Position numbers and translations under genes: made by a program
Shown here: piece by piece, positions 45,084 through 54,127 of the stretch
Layout of the letters: each line of letters starts with the position of its first letter
How positions within the stretch are numbered: position 1 is the stretch's first letter
The notes under the pieces: generated by a model
What the model was told of the DNA's origin: nothing
Seen by the model: the letters and a program-made list of their open reading frames with translations, nothing else
The model's database searches: none
NCBI GenBank assembly: GCA_944325775.1
Contig: CALVBL010000006.1
Span: 39,304-103,303, forward strand
Length of the DNA: 64,000 nt
Origin: an uncultured Helicobacter sp.
Lineage (GTDB): Bacteria; Campylobacterota; Campylobacteria; Campylobacterales; Helicobacteraceae
Direction of reading: 5' to 3'

Positions 45084-46364
45084 ATGGTGAAAAAAACCTT
45101 GACTTCCCTCGCAGTATGTGGGGCACTTGGCGGCGTAAGCGGTGCAGAGATTAATGTCTCTCCTTTTGGCTATCTCACAGCGATGTATCATTCACAAAAT
45201 GACTTTACATTCCATGTGCGAAGCGGTGCGGATTTTAATATCAACAACAGCGGATTTTCGTTTGGACTTGGTGCAATCGGTGCATGGAATATTCCACTTA
45301 GCCCAAATACTCCCTCATCAAGCACAGGTGACATCTCTGATGCGTATATCCAATATAAACGCAGTATCACGACCAACGAAGGCAAGACTAAAGAGACCTT
45401 GCACGCATCTGTTGGGCGGTTTAATAGCGACTACCTACGCTCTGACTGGATAGCGGGCAATATCCAAGGGATCGCGGCGCGCTACTCGATCTCCAATCGC
45501 TTTGATATCTATGCGACTTATCTCAACTCCTATCTCAATACCGGCTATAAAAAGGGGCAAATCGGTGCGAAATACGGCACTTCTATCGCAACTCTTGCCC
45601 CAATGAGCCCAACCACTAAAGATATGTTTGTCGGTGGCGAAGTGCTGATGGCAGGGATTAGCTTCACAGAGCGGAGCAAATACCTTGTCGATGCCTTTGG
45701 ACTCATCAACACATCACTGCCAGAGACTTTCAATTCTCTCACAAACAAAGGCTCATCATTCCTCGCACAAGGCGGGCTTACCATAAGCTTTAATATCGCC
45801 ACGCAAAAAGAGGGCTTCCAAGCACGCACGACTTTGCGCGGACTCGCACAATATGGCAATACCGATAGACGCGATGTGCCAAATAGACTAGGACAGGACT
45901 TTAGTTTCCTTGTATGGGCTGATGAAAAACTCACGATCTTTAATGATTTCTATGTCGGTGCGGGTGCGCACTATGTCGGCGGACGCGAAGGTATGGGTGG
46001 GATCTGGAGCATCACAGATGCTACACCCTATTATGGCAACACAATGGGCTTAGCAAACACGACTATGGGCTATATCGCGCCGTATTTCCTAAATAACACC
46101 ATTAGCGCATATGTCTATGGTGGGATTGATTATAAACGCTTCAAGCTCCAAGCCCTCGCGTCTTTCATCGACTACACAGAATATTCGCTCATGGCACAAT
46201 ATAGAATATGGGATCAAAACGCGATGAGTCTTGAAGTAGGCGGTGGCTTTGTGCATTACAGCTTTGACAACTATAACTATAACAATAACACTTCCACACC
46301 CTATTATAGAATAATAGCGTCAAGTCAAAACAGCTTCAACATCTTTGTTCGCTTCAACTACTAA
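45084..46364 (+). CDS. Outer-membrane family protein (Hof-like beta-barrel)
   Basis: 426 residues. Signal peptide ends near GGVSGAE (about 20). The remainder is beta-barrel-like with alternating aromatic strands, and the last residue is Tyr in NIFVRFNY, a plausible BAM signal. Sequence and length resemble the Helicobacter Hof outer-membrane family; individual function is unknown. No adjacent homopolymer controls it. Confidence 0.8.
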   Translation: MVKKTLTSLAVCGALGGVSGAEINVSPFGYLTAMYHSQNDFTFHVRSGADFNINNSGFSFGLGAIGAWNIPLSPNTPSSSTGDISDAYIQYKRSITTNEGKTKETLHASVGRFNSDYLRSDWIAGNIQGIAARYSISNRFDIYATYLNSYLNTGYKKGQIGAKYGTSIATLAPMSPTTKDMFVGGEVLMAGISFTERSKYLVDAFGLINTSLPETFNSLTNKGSSFLAQGGLTISFNIATQKEGFQARTTLRGLAQYGNTDRRDVPNRLGQDFSFLVWADEKLTIFNDFYVGAGAHYVGGREGMGGIWSITDATPYYGNTMGLANTTMGYIAPYFLNNTISAYVYGGIDYKRFKLQALASFIDYTEYSLMAQYRIWDQNAMSLEVGGGFVHYSFDNYNYNNNTSTPYYRIIASSQNSFNIFVRFNY

Positions 46365-46372
46365 GGCTAGAC

Positions 46373-46951
46373 TTGGAAGAGATTATACAGAATCTACAGA
46401 CATGGGGCTATGTACTAGTCTTTTTGTATAGTCTCTATGGTGGATATATGGGGCTTGTGGCTGCAGCAAGCCTTAGCGCGCTTGGCAAGTTTGACATCAC
46501 ATTGTGTATCCTCACCGCAGGCGTGGCAAACGCGCTTGGCAGCTCGCTAGTGGCTTATCTCGCACGGCATTACAAATCCGAGATCCTGCCCGCATTTGCC
46601 AAATACTCGCGCCACATCGCCCTCACACAGCTCTGGATACGCAAATATGGCAAAATCAGTATTTTTGTGTGTAAATATATCCACCTCGTGCGTATCATCG
46701 TGCCTATCGCTATAGGGATTAGTCGGTATAGATTCAATCTCTTTTTACTTTATAATGCCATTGCTTCAGGTATTTGGGCAGTACTAGTGGGTTGTGTTAC
46801 ATTTTTTTCAAGCAACGCCGTGCTTGCCCTCATAGAGGAGCTCGATGTGCATCCTTATATCCTGCCGCTTGTGCTTATATGCTGGGGGGTGCTCATCGCA
46901 TTTTTGATGCACACCGCCTCACGCAAGATTCACAAAACCCCACGCGCATAG
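46373..46951 (+). CDS. DedA-family membrane protein
   Basis: 192 residues with four or five transmembrane segments. A conserved internal segment VCKYIHLVRIIVPIAIGISR corresponds to the DedA core (the usual G/A-R-F-x-P-x-x-R... in divergent form). Members are proposed proton-coupled lipid flippases for undecaprenyl phosphate or phosphatidylethanolamine. TTG at 46373 with AAGG upstream is the only good start. It begins nine bases after the outer-membrane gene and ends convergently with rlpA. Confidence 0.75.
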   Translation: MEEIIQNLQTWGYVLVFLYSLYGGYMGLVAAASLSALGKFDITLCILTAGVANALGSSLVAYLARHYKSEILPAFAKYSRHIALTQLWIRKYGKISIFVCKYIHLVRIIVPIAIGISRYRFNLFLLYNAIASGIWAVLVGCVTFFSSNAVLALIEELDVHPYILPLVLICWGVLIAFLMHTASRKIHKTPRA

Positions 46952-46954
46952 AAT

Positions 46955-47914
46955 CTACTCGCGTATAAGAATCTTATCGCTAAAGCCCTTGGTGTTTTTC
47001 ATAAAATCCCGCGCCTCTTGCTCACTCTGAAAGCCCTGTAAAAACACGCGATAGAGGATCTCATCGTTTGCATCACGCATTTCTTTGATTATGGTGGTGT
47101 ATGGTGGATGGATATCATATTGCTCTTTGGTAATGAGCGCACCCTCTTTTTTCCTAAACGCCCCTAGCTGAATCGCAAAGCTCCCTCCCGACACGCTCTG
47201 TGGTGTCTGCCCTACACTAAACTCCTCTTGCAGTGCCTCATCATGCTCTAGCTCGCTTTTAGATTCTGTGTTGATCACGCCTTTAAACCCAATCACTTCA
47301 AGGCGCACCTTGGCTGTGCCAACCTTGAGCATATCGATGTCTTTTGCCGCGGCATTGCTTAGATCGATGATACGCCCCTCCACGAAGGGACCGCGATCAT
47401 TGATACGCACGATCGTGCTTTTGCCATTTTCGAGATTATGGACTTTGACCACCGTATTCATCGGAAATGTCTTGTGTGCAGCGGTGTGCGCATACATATT
47501 ATAAGTTTCACCATTAGAGGTTTTTTTGGCATGGAAGTCGGGACCATACCAGCTTGCCAACCCCTCAAAACTATCGCCCAGCTTGACCTCCTCGGGGTGA
47601 TACCACTTCCCAGCGATTTGGTAAGGCTTCATCGTAGCATTTTGGATCGCAGGAGATTCACGCATCGTGCTTCCGCCTATGTTAGCATCTGCACCGCTTT
47701 TGAACGCATCAAGATCGTCATAATTCTCCGAAAAACTCTGATAAGTGTTAGAGTTACCATGTTCAAAGGTGCGCTTATGGGTGTTTTCATAGCTCCCCCA
47801 ATCCTCATACTCGCTAAAACTCCCTTTGCCACCATTATACGCACTATTGTTCGCACAACCACACAAAATCCCCGCCAACACAATACCGATAAATTTATGA
47901 TGATTTTGAAACAT
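46955..47914 (-). CDS. rlpA: RlpA-family septal lipoprotein with SPOR domain
   Basis: 319 residues. Lipobox LAGILCGC (Cys near 18-20), low-complexity linker, then the double-psi beta-barrel (about 125-220) with ASWYGPDFHAKKTSNGE, HTAAHKTFPMNT, VRINDRGPFVEGRIIDLS (catalytic Asp of the RlpA lytic transglycosylase motif), and a C-terminal SPOR domain (about 245-319) that binds denuded septal glycan. ATG at 47914 behind AAGGAG. Confidence 0.9.
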   Translation of the reverse strand: MFQNHHKFIGIVLAGILCGCANNSAYNGGKGSFSEYEDWGSYENTHKRTFEHGNSNTYQSFSENYDDLDAFKSGADANIGGSTMRESPAIQNATMKPYQIAGKWYHPEEVKLGDSFEGLASWYGPDFHAKKTSNGETYNMYAHTAAHKTFPMNTVVKVHNLENGKSTIVRINDRGPFVEGRIIDLSNAAAKDIDMLKVGTAKVRLEVIGFKGVINTESKSELEHDEALQEEFSVGQTPQSVSGGSFAIQLGAFRKKEGALITKEQYDIHPPYTTIIKEMRDANDEILYRVFLQGFQSEQEARDFMKNTKGFSDKILIRE

Positions 47915-47930
47915 CACTGCTCCTTGCAAT

Positions 47931-48470
47931 TTATTCTGCTAATTGGATAAATCCATCAAGGCTCTCACCCTGTAAATATTCTTTATTTTGATCAAAATAC
48001 ACATTTAGTCCTTGCAAATCCGTCTCGCCTTGGGTCAAAAAAAACTGCCCCTCGCCCTTAAAAATCCGCTTCTTGTAGTCATACACACCCTTTTGGCTCC
48101 AGAGCACTAGCCCATCTTCTCGGATAAGACGAACGCTCTGTGGCGTATAGTATATATCCTTTATCGCTTTGAGATAGGGCGCGTAATACTCCTCCTTGCG
48201 CTGCTGTGAATCTAGCTGATAGGCAAAGACCTCATAGCCCTCATCATAGGTGTTATAGCGCATGATCTTTGATCCATTTGCCACCAGAGCAAGCGAGCTT
48301 GGCGTGAGCAAAAAAAACTCAAAATCCCCAATTTCAATACTTGGGACATTTGTGCCTATCTCCTTGTATGTGCTCTCGTCTTGCTCAAAAAACAGCAGGC
48401 TCCCTAGGCTAAGCAACAATAAACCGATAAAAAACGCATAAATACTAAAGGAAATATTTTTTAAGCTCAT
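47931..48470 (-). CDS. lptC: LptC-like LPS export periplasmic protein
   Basis: 179 residues: one N-terminal transmembrane helix (about 8-30) and a beta-rich periplasmic domain with repeated strand motifs (YYTPQSVRLI, LDSQQRKEEYYAP). LptC links the LptB2FG transporter to LptA in LPS transport. Sequence is divergent but length, topology and position (after kdsC, before rlpA) match epsilonproteobacterial LptC. Overlaps kdsC by 26 bases. Confidence 0.75.
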   Translation of the reverse strand: MSLKNISFSIYAFFIGLLLLSLGSLLFFEQDESTYKEIGTNVPSIEIGDFEFFLLTPSSLALVANGSKIMRYNTYDEGYEVFAYQLDSQQRKEEYYAPYLKAIKDIYYTPQSVRLIREDGLVLWSQKGVYDYKKRIFKGEGQFFLTQGETDLQGLNVYFDQNKEYLQGESLDGFIQLAE

Positions 48471-48969
48471 CTCTATGTTCTTTGCTGGATTTGCCCGCAG
48501 ATTCTCTAGCTAAAATATCCTCTATCATCTCGCGCACCGCGCCCTTGCCACCCTTTTTGCGTAGCACGACTTTGGCGATAGCTTGAATCTCTTTGGCACT
48601 ATCCTTTGGCGCGTAGGTGTGTTTGAGTATTCTAAACATCGACAGATCATTGAGATCATCACCGATACACGCCACTTGTGAATCTCTAAGCCCAAGTTTG
48701 CTTAGGATCTCACGCACCACCGCGCCCTTATCACTTACACCCATATAAATATGTGTTATCCCTAGTTCCTGTGCGCGCTTTTGCACAATAAGAGATTCTC
48801 TGCCGGTGATGATCGCACTCTTGCGCCCTAGTTGTTTATTCCACACGCTTAGGGCTAATCCGTCTTTGATGTTGAAACTCTTTATTTCCTCGCCGCTTTG
48901 CGTGTAGGTGATCTCGCCTGTAGTCAGCGTGCCATCGACATCAAGCAATAGAAGTTGGATTTTTTTCAT
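48445..48969 (-). CDS. kdsC: 3-deoxy-D-manno-octulosonate 8-phosphate phosphatase
   Basis: HAD-superfamily enzyme of Kdo synthesis for LPS inner core, 174 residues. HAD motif I is LLLDVDGTLTTGE, motif II Ser/Thr in AIITGRES, motif III Lys in SDKGAVVRE, motif IV GDDLNDL. No cap domain, as in KdsC. It overlaps hisB by four bases and lptC by 26, so Kdo maturation and LPS export are cotranscribed. Confidence 0.92.
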   Translation of the reverse strand: MKKIQLLLLDVDGTLTTGEITYTQSGEEIKSFNIKDGLALSVWNKQLGRKSAIITGRESLIVQKRAQELGITHIYMGVSDKGAVVREILSKLGLRDSQVACIGDDLNDLSMFRILKHTYAPKDSAKEIQAIAKVVLRKKGGKGAVREMIEDILARESAGKSSKEHRDELKKYFL

Positions 48970-49553
48970 AGCACACCTTTGGTACTGGGCGTGGAGATTC
49001 TAGGGTTTGGCGTGAGCGCACGACGCAAACTCACCCCAAACGCTTTAAACATCGCTTCGGTGATGTGGTGTAGATTCTTACCGCGCTCACATACGATATG
49101 CGCACTAATCTTAGCATTAAAACACACCGCGCGAAAAAACTCCTCCACCAGTTCCACATCAAAGCTACCGATCTTGCCACCATAGTCCTTTCCCGCTTCA
49201 AACACCAAAAACGCGCGATTAGCAAGATCTATATCGCATGCCACGCACGCCTCATCCATCACCACGCGCGCATTGCCAAATCGCTCTACGCCACTTAGCG
49301 GATAGATCATCTGTCCCAGCACCTCACCTATCACGATCCCACAATCTTCCACACTATGATGATCATCTATATGCGTATCGCCTTGACATTTGAGTGTGAG
49401 ATCTATGAGGCTGTGCTTACTAAAAGATTCTAACATATGGTCTAAAAACCCCACGCCACTGCTAATTGTCGCGCTACCACTCCCATAGAGAGTCGCCTCT
49501 AGGCTGATGTCTGTCTCTTTTGTCTTGCGTGTGTGTGCGATCTGCTCTTTCAT
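48966..49553 (-). CDS. hisB: Imidazoleglycerol-phosphate dehydratase
   Basis: Histidine biosynthesis dehydratase with two Mn ions, 195 residues, without the histidinol phosphatase domain seen in E. coli. Metal motifs GFLDHMLESFSKHS, DDHHSVED, and the second half with HHITEAMFKAFG are present. It heads the hisB-kdsC-lptC-rlpA run and is divergent from coaBC. Confidence 0.94.
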   Translation of the reverse strand: MKEQIAHTRKTKETDISLEATLYGSGSATISSGVGFLDHMLESFSKHSLIDLTLKCQGDTHIDDHHSVEDCGIVIGEVLGQMIYPLSGVERFGNARVVMDEACVACDIDLANRAFLVFEAGKDYGGKIGSFDVELVEEFFRAVCFNAKISAHIVCERGKNLHHITEAMFKAFGVSLRRALTPNPRISTPSTKGVL

Positions 49554-49636
49554 AAACCCGCCTTTTGTATGTATTAAAATCTAAAATGCCACTATTTTAC
49601 CAAAATATTAAAGCTCCACACAAAAAATGCGCCAAA

Positions 49637-49642
49637 ATTATA
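49637..49642 (-). promoter_or_regulatory. Probable -10 box (TATAAT) for hisB-kdsC-lptC-rlpA
   Basis: GGTATAATTTTGG on the minus strand, 84 bases before hisB in a 148-base divergent gap. No -35 is clear. Confidence 0.4.
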
Positions 49643-49663
49643 CCTTTAAGGATAAAGTTTTAC

Positions 49664-49669
49664 TACAAT
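49664..49669 (+). promoter_or_regulatory. Probable -10 box (TACAAT) for coaBC
   Basis: ACTACAATGTG 32 bases before the coaBC ATG; a CTTAAGG ribosome site follows at 49688-49694. Confidence 0.35.
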
Positions 49670-49701
49670 GTGTGTGAGAATCCTAAACCTTAAGGCAAAC
49701 A

Positions 49702-50970
49702 ATGAACGATTTGCAATTTCTTGCGCCATTTTTCGCGCAAAAGCGGATTTTGCTCCTTGTGAGTGCGTCTGTATCGCTGTATAAAATGCTCGATGTGATT
49801 AGCACGCTCACTAAGCTCGGCGCACAAGTCAAAGTCGCTATGAGCAGAGAAAGTACCACGCTTATCAATCCCACACTCTTTGAGGCTTTGAGCAAAAACA
49901 TTGTCCTCCACCAAGATTCACAAAACTGGAGTGATACAGATATGCCCAACCACATAAGCTATGCCAAATGGGCAGAAATCGTGCTCATTGCCCCAGCCAC
50001 AGCCAATACCATCGCCAAGCTCGCCTATGGCATAGCTGATGATACGATCCTATGCACCACGCTTGCTTCCAGTGCGCCCAAGCTCATCGCCCCAGCGATG
50101 AATACCGCCATGCTCAACGCCCCGCAAACACAAGAAAATCTCACCAAACTCAAACATTTAGGGTTTGAAATCATAGAACCTAGAATCTCCCTCCTAGCCT
50201 GTGGTGATCACGGCAAGGGCGCGCTCGCCCAGCACCATGATATCATCTTCGCCCTTGCACAAGTGCTTATAAAAATGGGTATGTTTAACAACACTGGATT
50301 CTGGCATAACAAAGAGGTGATCATTACCGGTGGTGGTAGCAAAGAAAACATCGACAGCGTGCGCGTGCTAGGCAATCTATCTAGTGGCAAACAGGCGTAT
50401 TTCCTCGCTATAGCACTGCATCTGCTAGGCGCAAAAGTCTTTTTGATAAGCTCAAGCGTACCCACCACACTGCCGCAAGGCTTGCACTTCATCGAGGTTA
50501 CCACCTCTATCCAATACTACCAAGCCATCATAGAATCTAAAAAAATGTGCAAAAATAAGCCTATATTGTTTATGGCAGCGGCGATCGCGGACTTTATCCC
50601 TGAAGTGGTGAGCCAAACTAAGATCAAAAAAGATTCAATCCATAGCCTCCAACTTACCTTTGAAAAAAATATGGATATTTTAAGTAAGCTCTCTGCAGAG
50701 GAATTCACCAAAGTCGGATTCAAAGCAGAGGATAACCAACACAGCGCCTTTAGAAGTGCTAAAGAAATGCTAGCTAGAAAAGACTGCACGATCGTGTGCT
50801 TAAATGTGCTAGATTCGCTCAAAAACGCATTTGGCTCCGATCACAACCAAATGACCCTCATCAGCGCTAAAGCAGTGCAAGAAACACCACTACTTGATAA
50901 ATTCGCGCTAAGCTTTGAAATCGCTGCTTTTACGCAACAAGTGCTACTCAATAATGATCACTCGCATTAG
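49702..50970 (+). CDS. coaBC: Bifunctional phosphopantothenoylcysteine decarboxylase / phosphopantothenate-cysteine ligase
   Basis: Coenzyme A pathway protein, 422 residues. The N-terminal flavoprotein decarboxylase (about 1-185) shows HISYAKWAE with the catalytic His, PATANTIAKLAYGIADD, and PAMNTAM. The C-terminal ligase (about 195-410) shows ITGGGSKENIDSVR, NLSSGKQA, and AAAIADFIP. Overlaps the next gene by 17 bases. Confidence 0.95.
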   Translation: MNDLQFLAPFFAQKRILLLVSASVSLYKMLDVISTLTKLGAQVKVAMSRESTTLINPTLFEALSKNIVLHQDSQNWSDTDMPNHISYAKWAEIVLIAPATANTIAKLAYGIADDTILCTTLASSAPKLIAPAMNTAMLNAPQTQENLTKLKHLGFEIIEPRISLLACGDHGKGALAQHHDIIFALAQVLIKMGMFNNTGFWHNKEVIITGGGSKENIDSVRVLGNLSSGKQAYFLAIALHLLGAKVFLISSSVPTTLPQGLHFIEVTTSIQYYQAIIESKKMCKNKPILFMAAAIADFIPEVVSQTKIKKDSIHSLQLTFEKNMDILSKLSAEEFTKVGFKAEDNQHSAFRSAKEMLARKDCTIVCLNVLDSLKNAFGSDHNQMTLISAKAVQETPLLDKFALSFEIAAFTQQVLLNNDHSH

Positions 50971-51700
50971 CGCCCTCCAAAAACTCCTCTCACAAGCAGA
51001 TTCTAAAGCACTGCATTTCAATGCACGCCTGCCTATCTCACTCAAGGTCCTACAACAACTCGATGCGACCACCTACCTCCTGCAAGTAGGCACCAAAACC
51101 CTCAAGACCACGAGCTACAAACCCCTGCATATAGGACAAAAATACTGGGCGCAAATGTCTAGCACCAAAGATCATAATATCGTGCTAGGCAGTCTCCTAG
51201 AGCGTCCAAAGATCTTGGATCTTATCGCTAAAAGTCCGCTAAAGTTTGACCTTGGCATGCTAAGTGAGATCTTGGAGGAGCTAGGTAGCGACCTACCTAA
51301 AGAAATGGCACAATTTAGCGCAGAACAAATGGCACAGGCAAGGGATAGGGCGGAGTTTGAGTATTTTGGGTTTGTGCTGGCGGGACTAAAAAGTGGGGTA
51401 CTCAGCCTGTGTATCAGCGATAGAGGCGCACAAGATGGATTACTACAGCTAAAGGGCAGCAAAGATTCACTGATCTTTAGCGCGATTATGCCAAATCTAG
51501 GGATCATCGAGGGGAAAATCACGCTAAGAGAGGACTTAGCTCATCTCGCGCTTAAGGCAAATTTTGCCAGCACACTCGCGCTTTTGCAATCACAAGTGGG
51601 CGAATTGGAGGGCTTTGGTTCTGTGAGTTTTGAGGAGGCGGCGCATCTCGCACCACTTTTTGTGCTAGAGGGCGAGCATTTGCTCAATGTCGTGGGCTAG
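50954..51700 (+). CDS. Uncharacterised protein downstream of coaBC
   Basis: 248 residues, soluble, no signal peptide and no recognised domain. The central part (about 60-150) is helical and the C-terminal half beta-rich (LSLCISDRGAQDGLLQLKGS). ATG at 50954 overlaps coaBC by 17 bases, suggesting cotranscription. It ends convergently with the glycosyltransferase-like gene (17-base overlap). A gene of unknown function also follows coaBC in H. pylori (from memory), but I cannot confirm homology. Confidence 0.6.
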   Translation: MITRISALQKLLSQADSKALHFNARLPISLKVLQQLDATTYLLQVGTKTLKTTSYKPLHIGQKYWAQMSSTKDHNIVLGSLLERPKILDLIAKSPLKFDLGMLSEILEELGSDLPKEMAQFSAEQMAQARDRAEFEYFGFVLAGLKSGVLSLCISDRGAQDGLLQLKGSKDSLIFSAIMPNLGIIEGKITLREDLAHLALKANFASTLALLQSQVGELEGFGSVSFEEAAHLAPLFVLEGEHLLNVVG

Positions 51701-52667
51701 ATAGATGCGCACAAAAGTCCAAAAGAGATGAGAAATACGCACAAAATATCTTATAAACCTTGCGCACAACGCGCTTTGCAAGGCATGGCAGCGCAAAGGT
51801 GATAGTGAAATTTAGTGAATCTAGTGCAGGATTTGGGGCTATGTGGCTAGGGTGCGTGAGTGGGAAGGACAACTCATAGCTTGGCATCGTAGCAAACTTA
51901 CTATCTCCGTGCGTGTGTGCAGCATCTTTGCGATTAAAGCCGATGTTTTTGATCATATTGTTTTTAGGATACACGCACAGCCCGCAGGATTTCCAAATGC
52001 TAAAAATCCAAGGATAATCCCATGTGTCGATTTTGCCACCATAATACGCGCCAAAGATCTTGCGCCAGCTCCTGCGTTCGAAAGCCGAGCTAAAATCAAA
52101 ATGCGCAAAGTCCTTGGTGAAGTCGCTAGATTCTAGCTCATACTTACGCCACGCTCTAGCCCAACTTGCCCAGCCCCAAATGTGATTGTATTTGGAGAAA
52201 CAATAATCTTCTTGCAATCTTGCCTTGGGAGAAAGAAGCTCAACCGAGGGGTTTGGTGCAAAATCAAGTGCGCTCCACCCACTGATCATCATTACACGCT
52301 CCTCGTCCCTATAGCGCGCCAAAAGCTCATCACAAAATCTAAAAAAACTCAAAGTAGGCAAGCAATCATCTTCTAGGATAATACCCTGCTCCTCATGCTC
52401 AAAAAACCACGATATAGCAGAGCTCACTGCTATTTTGCACCCGAGATTAGAATCCAAAAAGCGCGTATGTACTGCACAATCCCAATCAATAGAATCCAAC
52501 AAAAACGCTCGTACTTCCTGCACAAGTGTGGATTCTGATATGCCCTGTGGGTTTGCCTTGCCCTCTCGCGCACCATCAGAGGCAAGATATATCCTCGGGG
52601 GCTTGACACGCGCGATTTGCGAAAAAGTCTCACGCACCGTATCAAGACGATTAAAACTTAAAAACAA
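51684..52667 (-). CDS. GT-A-type glycosyltransferase with no ATG start of its own in this state
   Basis: 327 residues from the only available start (TTG 52667). The glycosyltransferase motif GIILEDDCLP with the Asp-x-Asp type cluster lies near 90-100, followed by YRDEERVMMISGW and HIWGWASWARAWRKYE, as in sugar transferases of the HlpA/GT2-like group. The frame is open upstream of the TTG right to the G10 tract at 52704-52713, where a change to nine G would fuse it to the FkbM fragment. No ribosome site precedes the TTG, so in this sequence it is probably not made. Confidence 0.7.
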   Translation of the reverse strand: MFLSFNRLDTVRETFSQIARVKPPRIYLASDGAREGKANPQGISESTLVQEVRAFLLDSIDWDCAVHTRFLDSNLGCKIAVSSAISWFFEHEEQGIILEDDCLPTLSFFRFCDELLARYRDEERVMMISGWSALDFAPNPSVELLSPKARLQEDYCFSKYNHIWGWASWARAWRKYELESSDFTKDFAHFDFSSAFERRSWRKIFGAYYGGKIDTWDYPWIFSIWKSCGLCVYPKNNMIKNIGFNRKDAAHTHGDSKFATMPSYELSFPLTHPSHIAPNPALDSLNFTITFALPCLAKRVVRKVYKIFCAYFSSLLDFCAHLSSPRH

Positions 52668-52692
52668 TATAGCATTTTGGCACGGATAGCTA

Positions 52693-53046
52693 TTATGTGA
52701 TTGCCCCCCCCCCGAGACCTACCCCGCACTCGATATTGGTATCTCGTGGGCGAAATTTCCTAAAAAGCCTCATACTGCCGGGCATAGCATCGATATTAAT
52801 CCCTCTCCAACCTCGTTTATACAAAAGATAGGTATTTGAAAATCTAAATGGATGATGCGCACCCACATCGACATAAAAACCGATCTTTTGGTGCTCAAAT
52901 ATCCGTCGCAATAGCAAATCTTCACCTTCTTGAGAGTAAGACTTGGTAGCAAAACGCGTGATATAAAGGTTCTTAAAATCACGCAATGTCTCATAAAGGA
53001 ATCTTGGGAGCAAAAACGATAGAAAGGATTTAATAAAAGTTTTCAT
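52693..53046 (-). CDS. Truncated FkbM-family methyltransferase, frame-broken at a G10 tract
   Basis: 117 residues from ATG 53046 (AAGG upstream). It holds the N-terminal half of an FkbM methyltransferase: SYSQEGEDLLLRRIFEH, the SAM loop FYVDVGAHHPFRFSNT, GWRGINIDAMPGSM, then the tract-encoded GLGGG, and a stop three residues later. A complete FkbM domain needs roughly 100 more residues, which are not present downstream in any frame. With nine or twelve G the frame runs on into the glycosyltransferase, 453 residues in total. Confidence 0.75.
   Translation of the reverse strand: MKTFIKSFLSFLLPRFLYETLRDFKNLYITRFATKSYSQEGEDLLLRRIFEHQKIGFYVDVGAHHPFRFSNTYLLYKRGWRGINIDAMPGSMRLFRKFRPRDTNIECGVGLGGGAIT
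52704..52713 (-). repeat. Poly-G tract (G10 on the minus strand) joining FkbM fragment and glycosyltransferase
   Basis: C10 on the plus strand. G10 gives GAIT and a stop; G9 or G12 opens one frame through QSHNSYPCQN into the glycosyltransferase; G11 stops after about 17 codons. So only one of three frames makes the long product. Confidence 0.85.
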
Positions 53047-53244
53047 TACACATGCCTTGGTACAAAATTTTAAACACCAAACAAAATCCTTAAGAATTAA
53101 ACTAATGAAAATCGCCAATTCTCAAAGCCTAAGTTTTGCTTTGTATTTATGAGTACAATCTCGAAGAAAACTGGGCAATTCTAACCAAAACAAACTTGCA
53201 AATTTTTTAAACAATGTTGCTTTAAGTTTTAAGCCAAAATGACA

Positions 53245-53250
53245 TATAAT
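53245..53250 (+). promoter_or_regulatory. Probable -10 box (TATAAT) for fabI-rimO
   Basis: GACATATAATGCGCGC, a perfect hexamer 50 bases before the fabI ATG. The remaining 253-base gap upstream is AT-rich and shows no other gene. Confidence 0.55.
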
Positions 53251-53299
53251 GCGCGCTTTAGATTGGACATCTCACCTCAAAAATATAAGGAGCAAACTC

Positions 53300-54127
53300 A
53301 TGATACTCAAAGGTAAAAAAGGTCTTATCGTGGGCGTGGCAAACAACCGTTCTATCGCGTATGGTATCGCTAAAGCCTGCAGGGAGCAGGGCGCGGAGCT
53401 GGCTTTCACATTTCTCAATAGCGCACTAGAAAAGCGTGTGCGCCCTATCGCGCAGGAACTAGGGGCGGGTGAGCGCGTTTATGAACTTGATGTGAGCAAA
53501 CCAGAGCATTTCTCTAGTCTTGTAGAAAGTCTCAAGAAGGATTTTGATGAGCTTGATTTTGTCGTGCATTCGGTGGCGTTTGCACCCAAAGACGCGCTAG
53601 AAGGGGCGTTTGTCGATACGACTAAAGAAGCCTTTAACACCGCTATGGAGATCTCTGTGTATTCGCTCATCGAGCTTAGTCGCTATATGCTGCCATTGCT
53701 CAAATCCGGCGGGGCGATTCTCACACTTACCTACCTTGGTAGTGTCAAATATGTAACCAACTACAATGTGATGGGCGTAGCAAAAGCTGCGTTAGAATCT
53801 AGCGTGCGCTACCTCGCTTATGATCTGGGCAAACGCCATATCCGTGTCAATGCCATCTCCGCAGGTCCGATAAAAACCCTCGCAGCAAGTGGCATAGGGG
53901 ACTTTAACATTATGCTCAAATGGAATGAAGCCAACGCACCGCTACAAGAAAATGTAAGCATTGAGCAGGTGGGCAACTCCGCGATGTATCTCTTAAGCGA
54001 CTTGGCAAGCGGGGTTACGGGCGAGGTGCATTATGTGGATTGTGGGTATAACATCATGGGTATGTGCGCCACCGAGGAAGTCGATGGCAAGCTCGTGCCG
54101 CGATGGGATAGCGTGAAAAATAGCTAA
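53300..54127 (+). CDS. fabI: Enoyl-[acyl-carrier-protein] reductase (NADH) FabI
   Basis: Last step of each fatty acid elongation cycle, 275 residues. Nucleotide motif GVANNRSIAYGIAKA, VVHSVAFAP, and the catalytic Tyr-x6-Lys as YNVMGVAKAALES near 156-163. The start at 53300 with AAGGAG; the in-frame extension to 53249 is discarded. Stop TAA overlaps the rimO start (TAATG). The target of triclosan and of diazaborines in other bacteria. Confidence 0.96.
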   Translation: MILKGKKGLIVGVANNRSIAYGIAKACREQGAELAFTFLNSALEKRVRPIAQELGAGERVYELDVSKPEHFSSLVESLKKDFDELDFVVHSVAFAPKDALEGAFVDTTKEAFNTAMEISVYSLIELSRYMLPLLKSGGAILTLTYLGSVKYVTNYNVMGVAKAALESSVRYLAYDLGKRHIRVNAISAGPIKTLAASGIGDFNIMLKWNEANAPLQENVSIEQVGNSAMYLLSDLASGVTGEVHYVDCGYNIMGMCATEEVDGKLVPRWDSVKNS

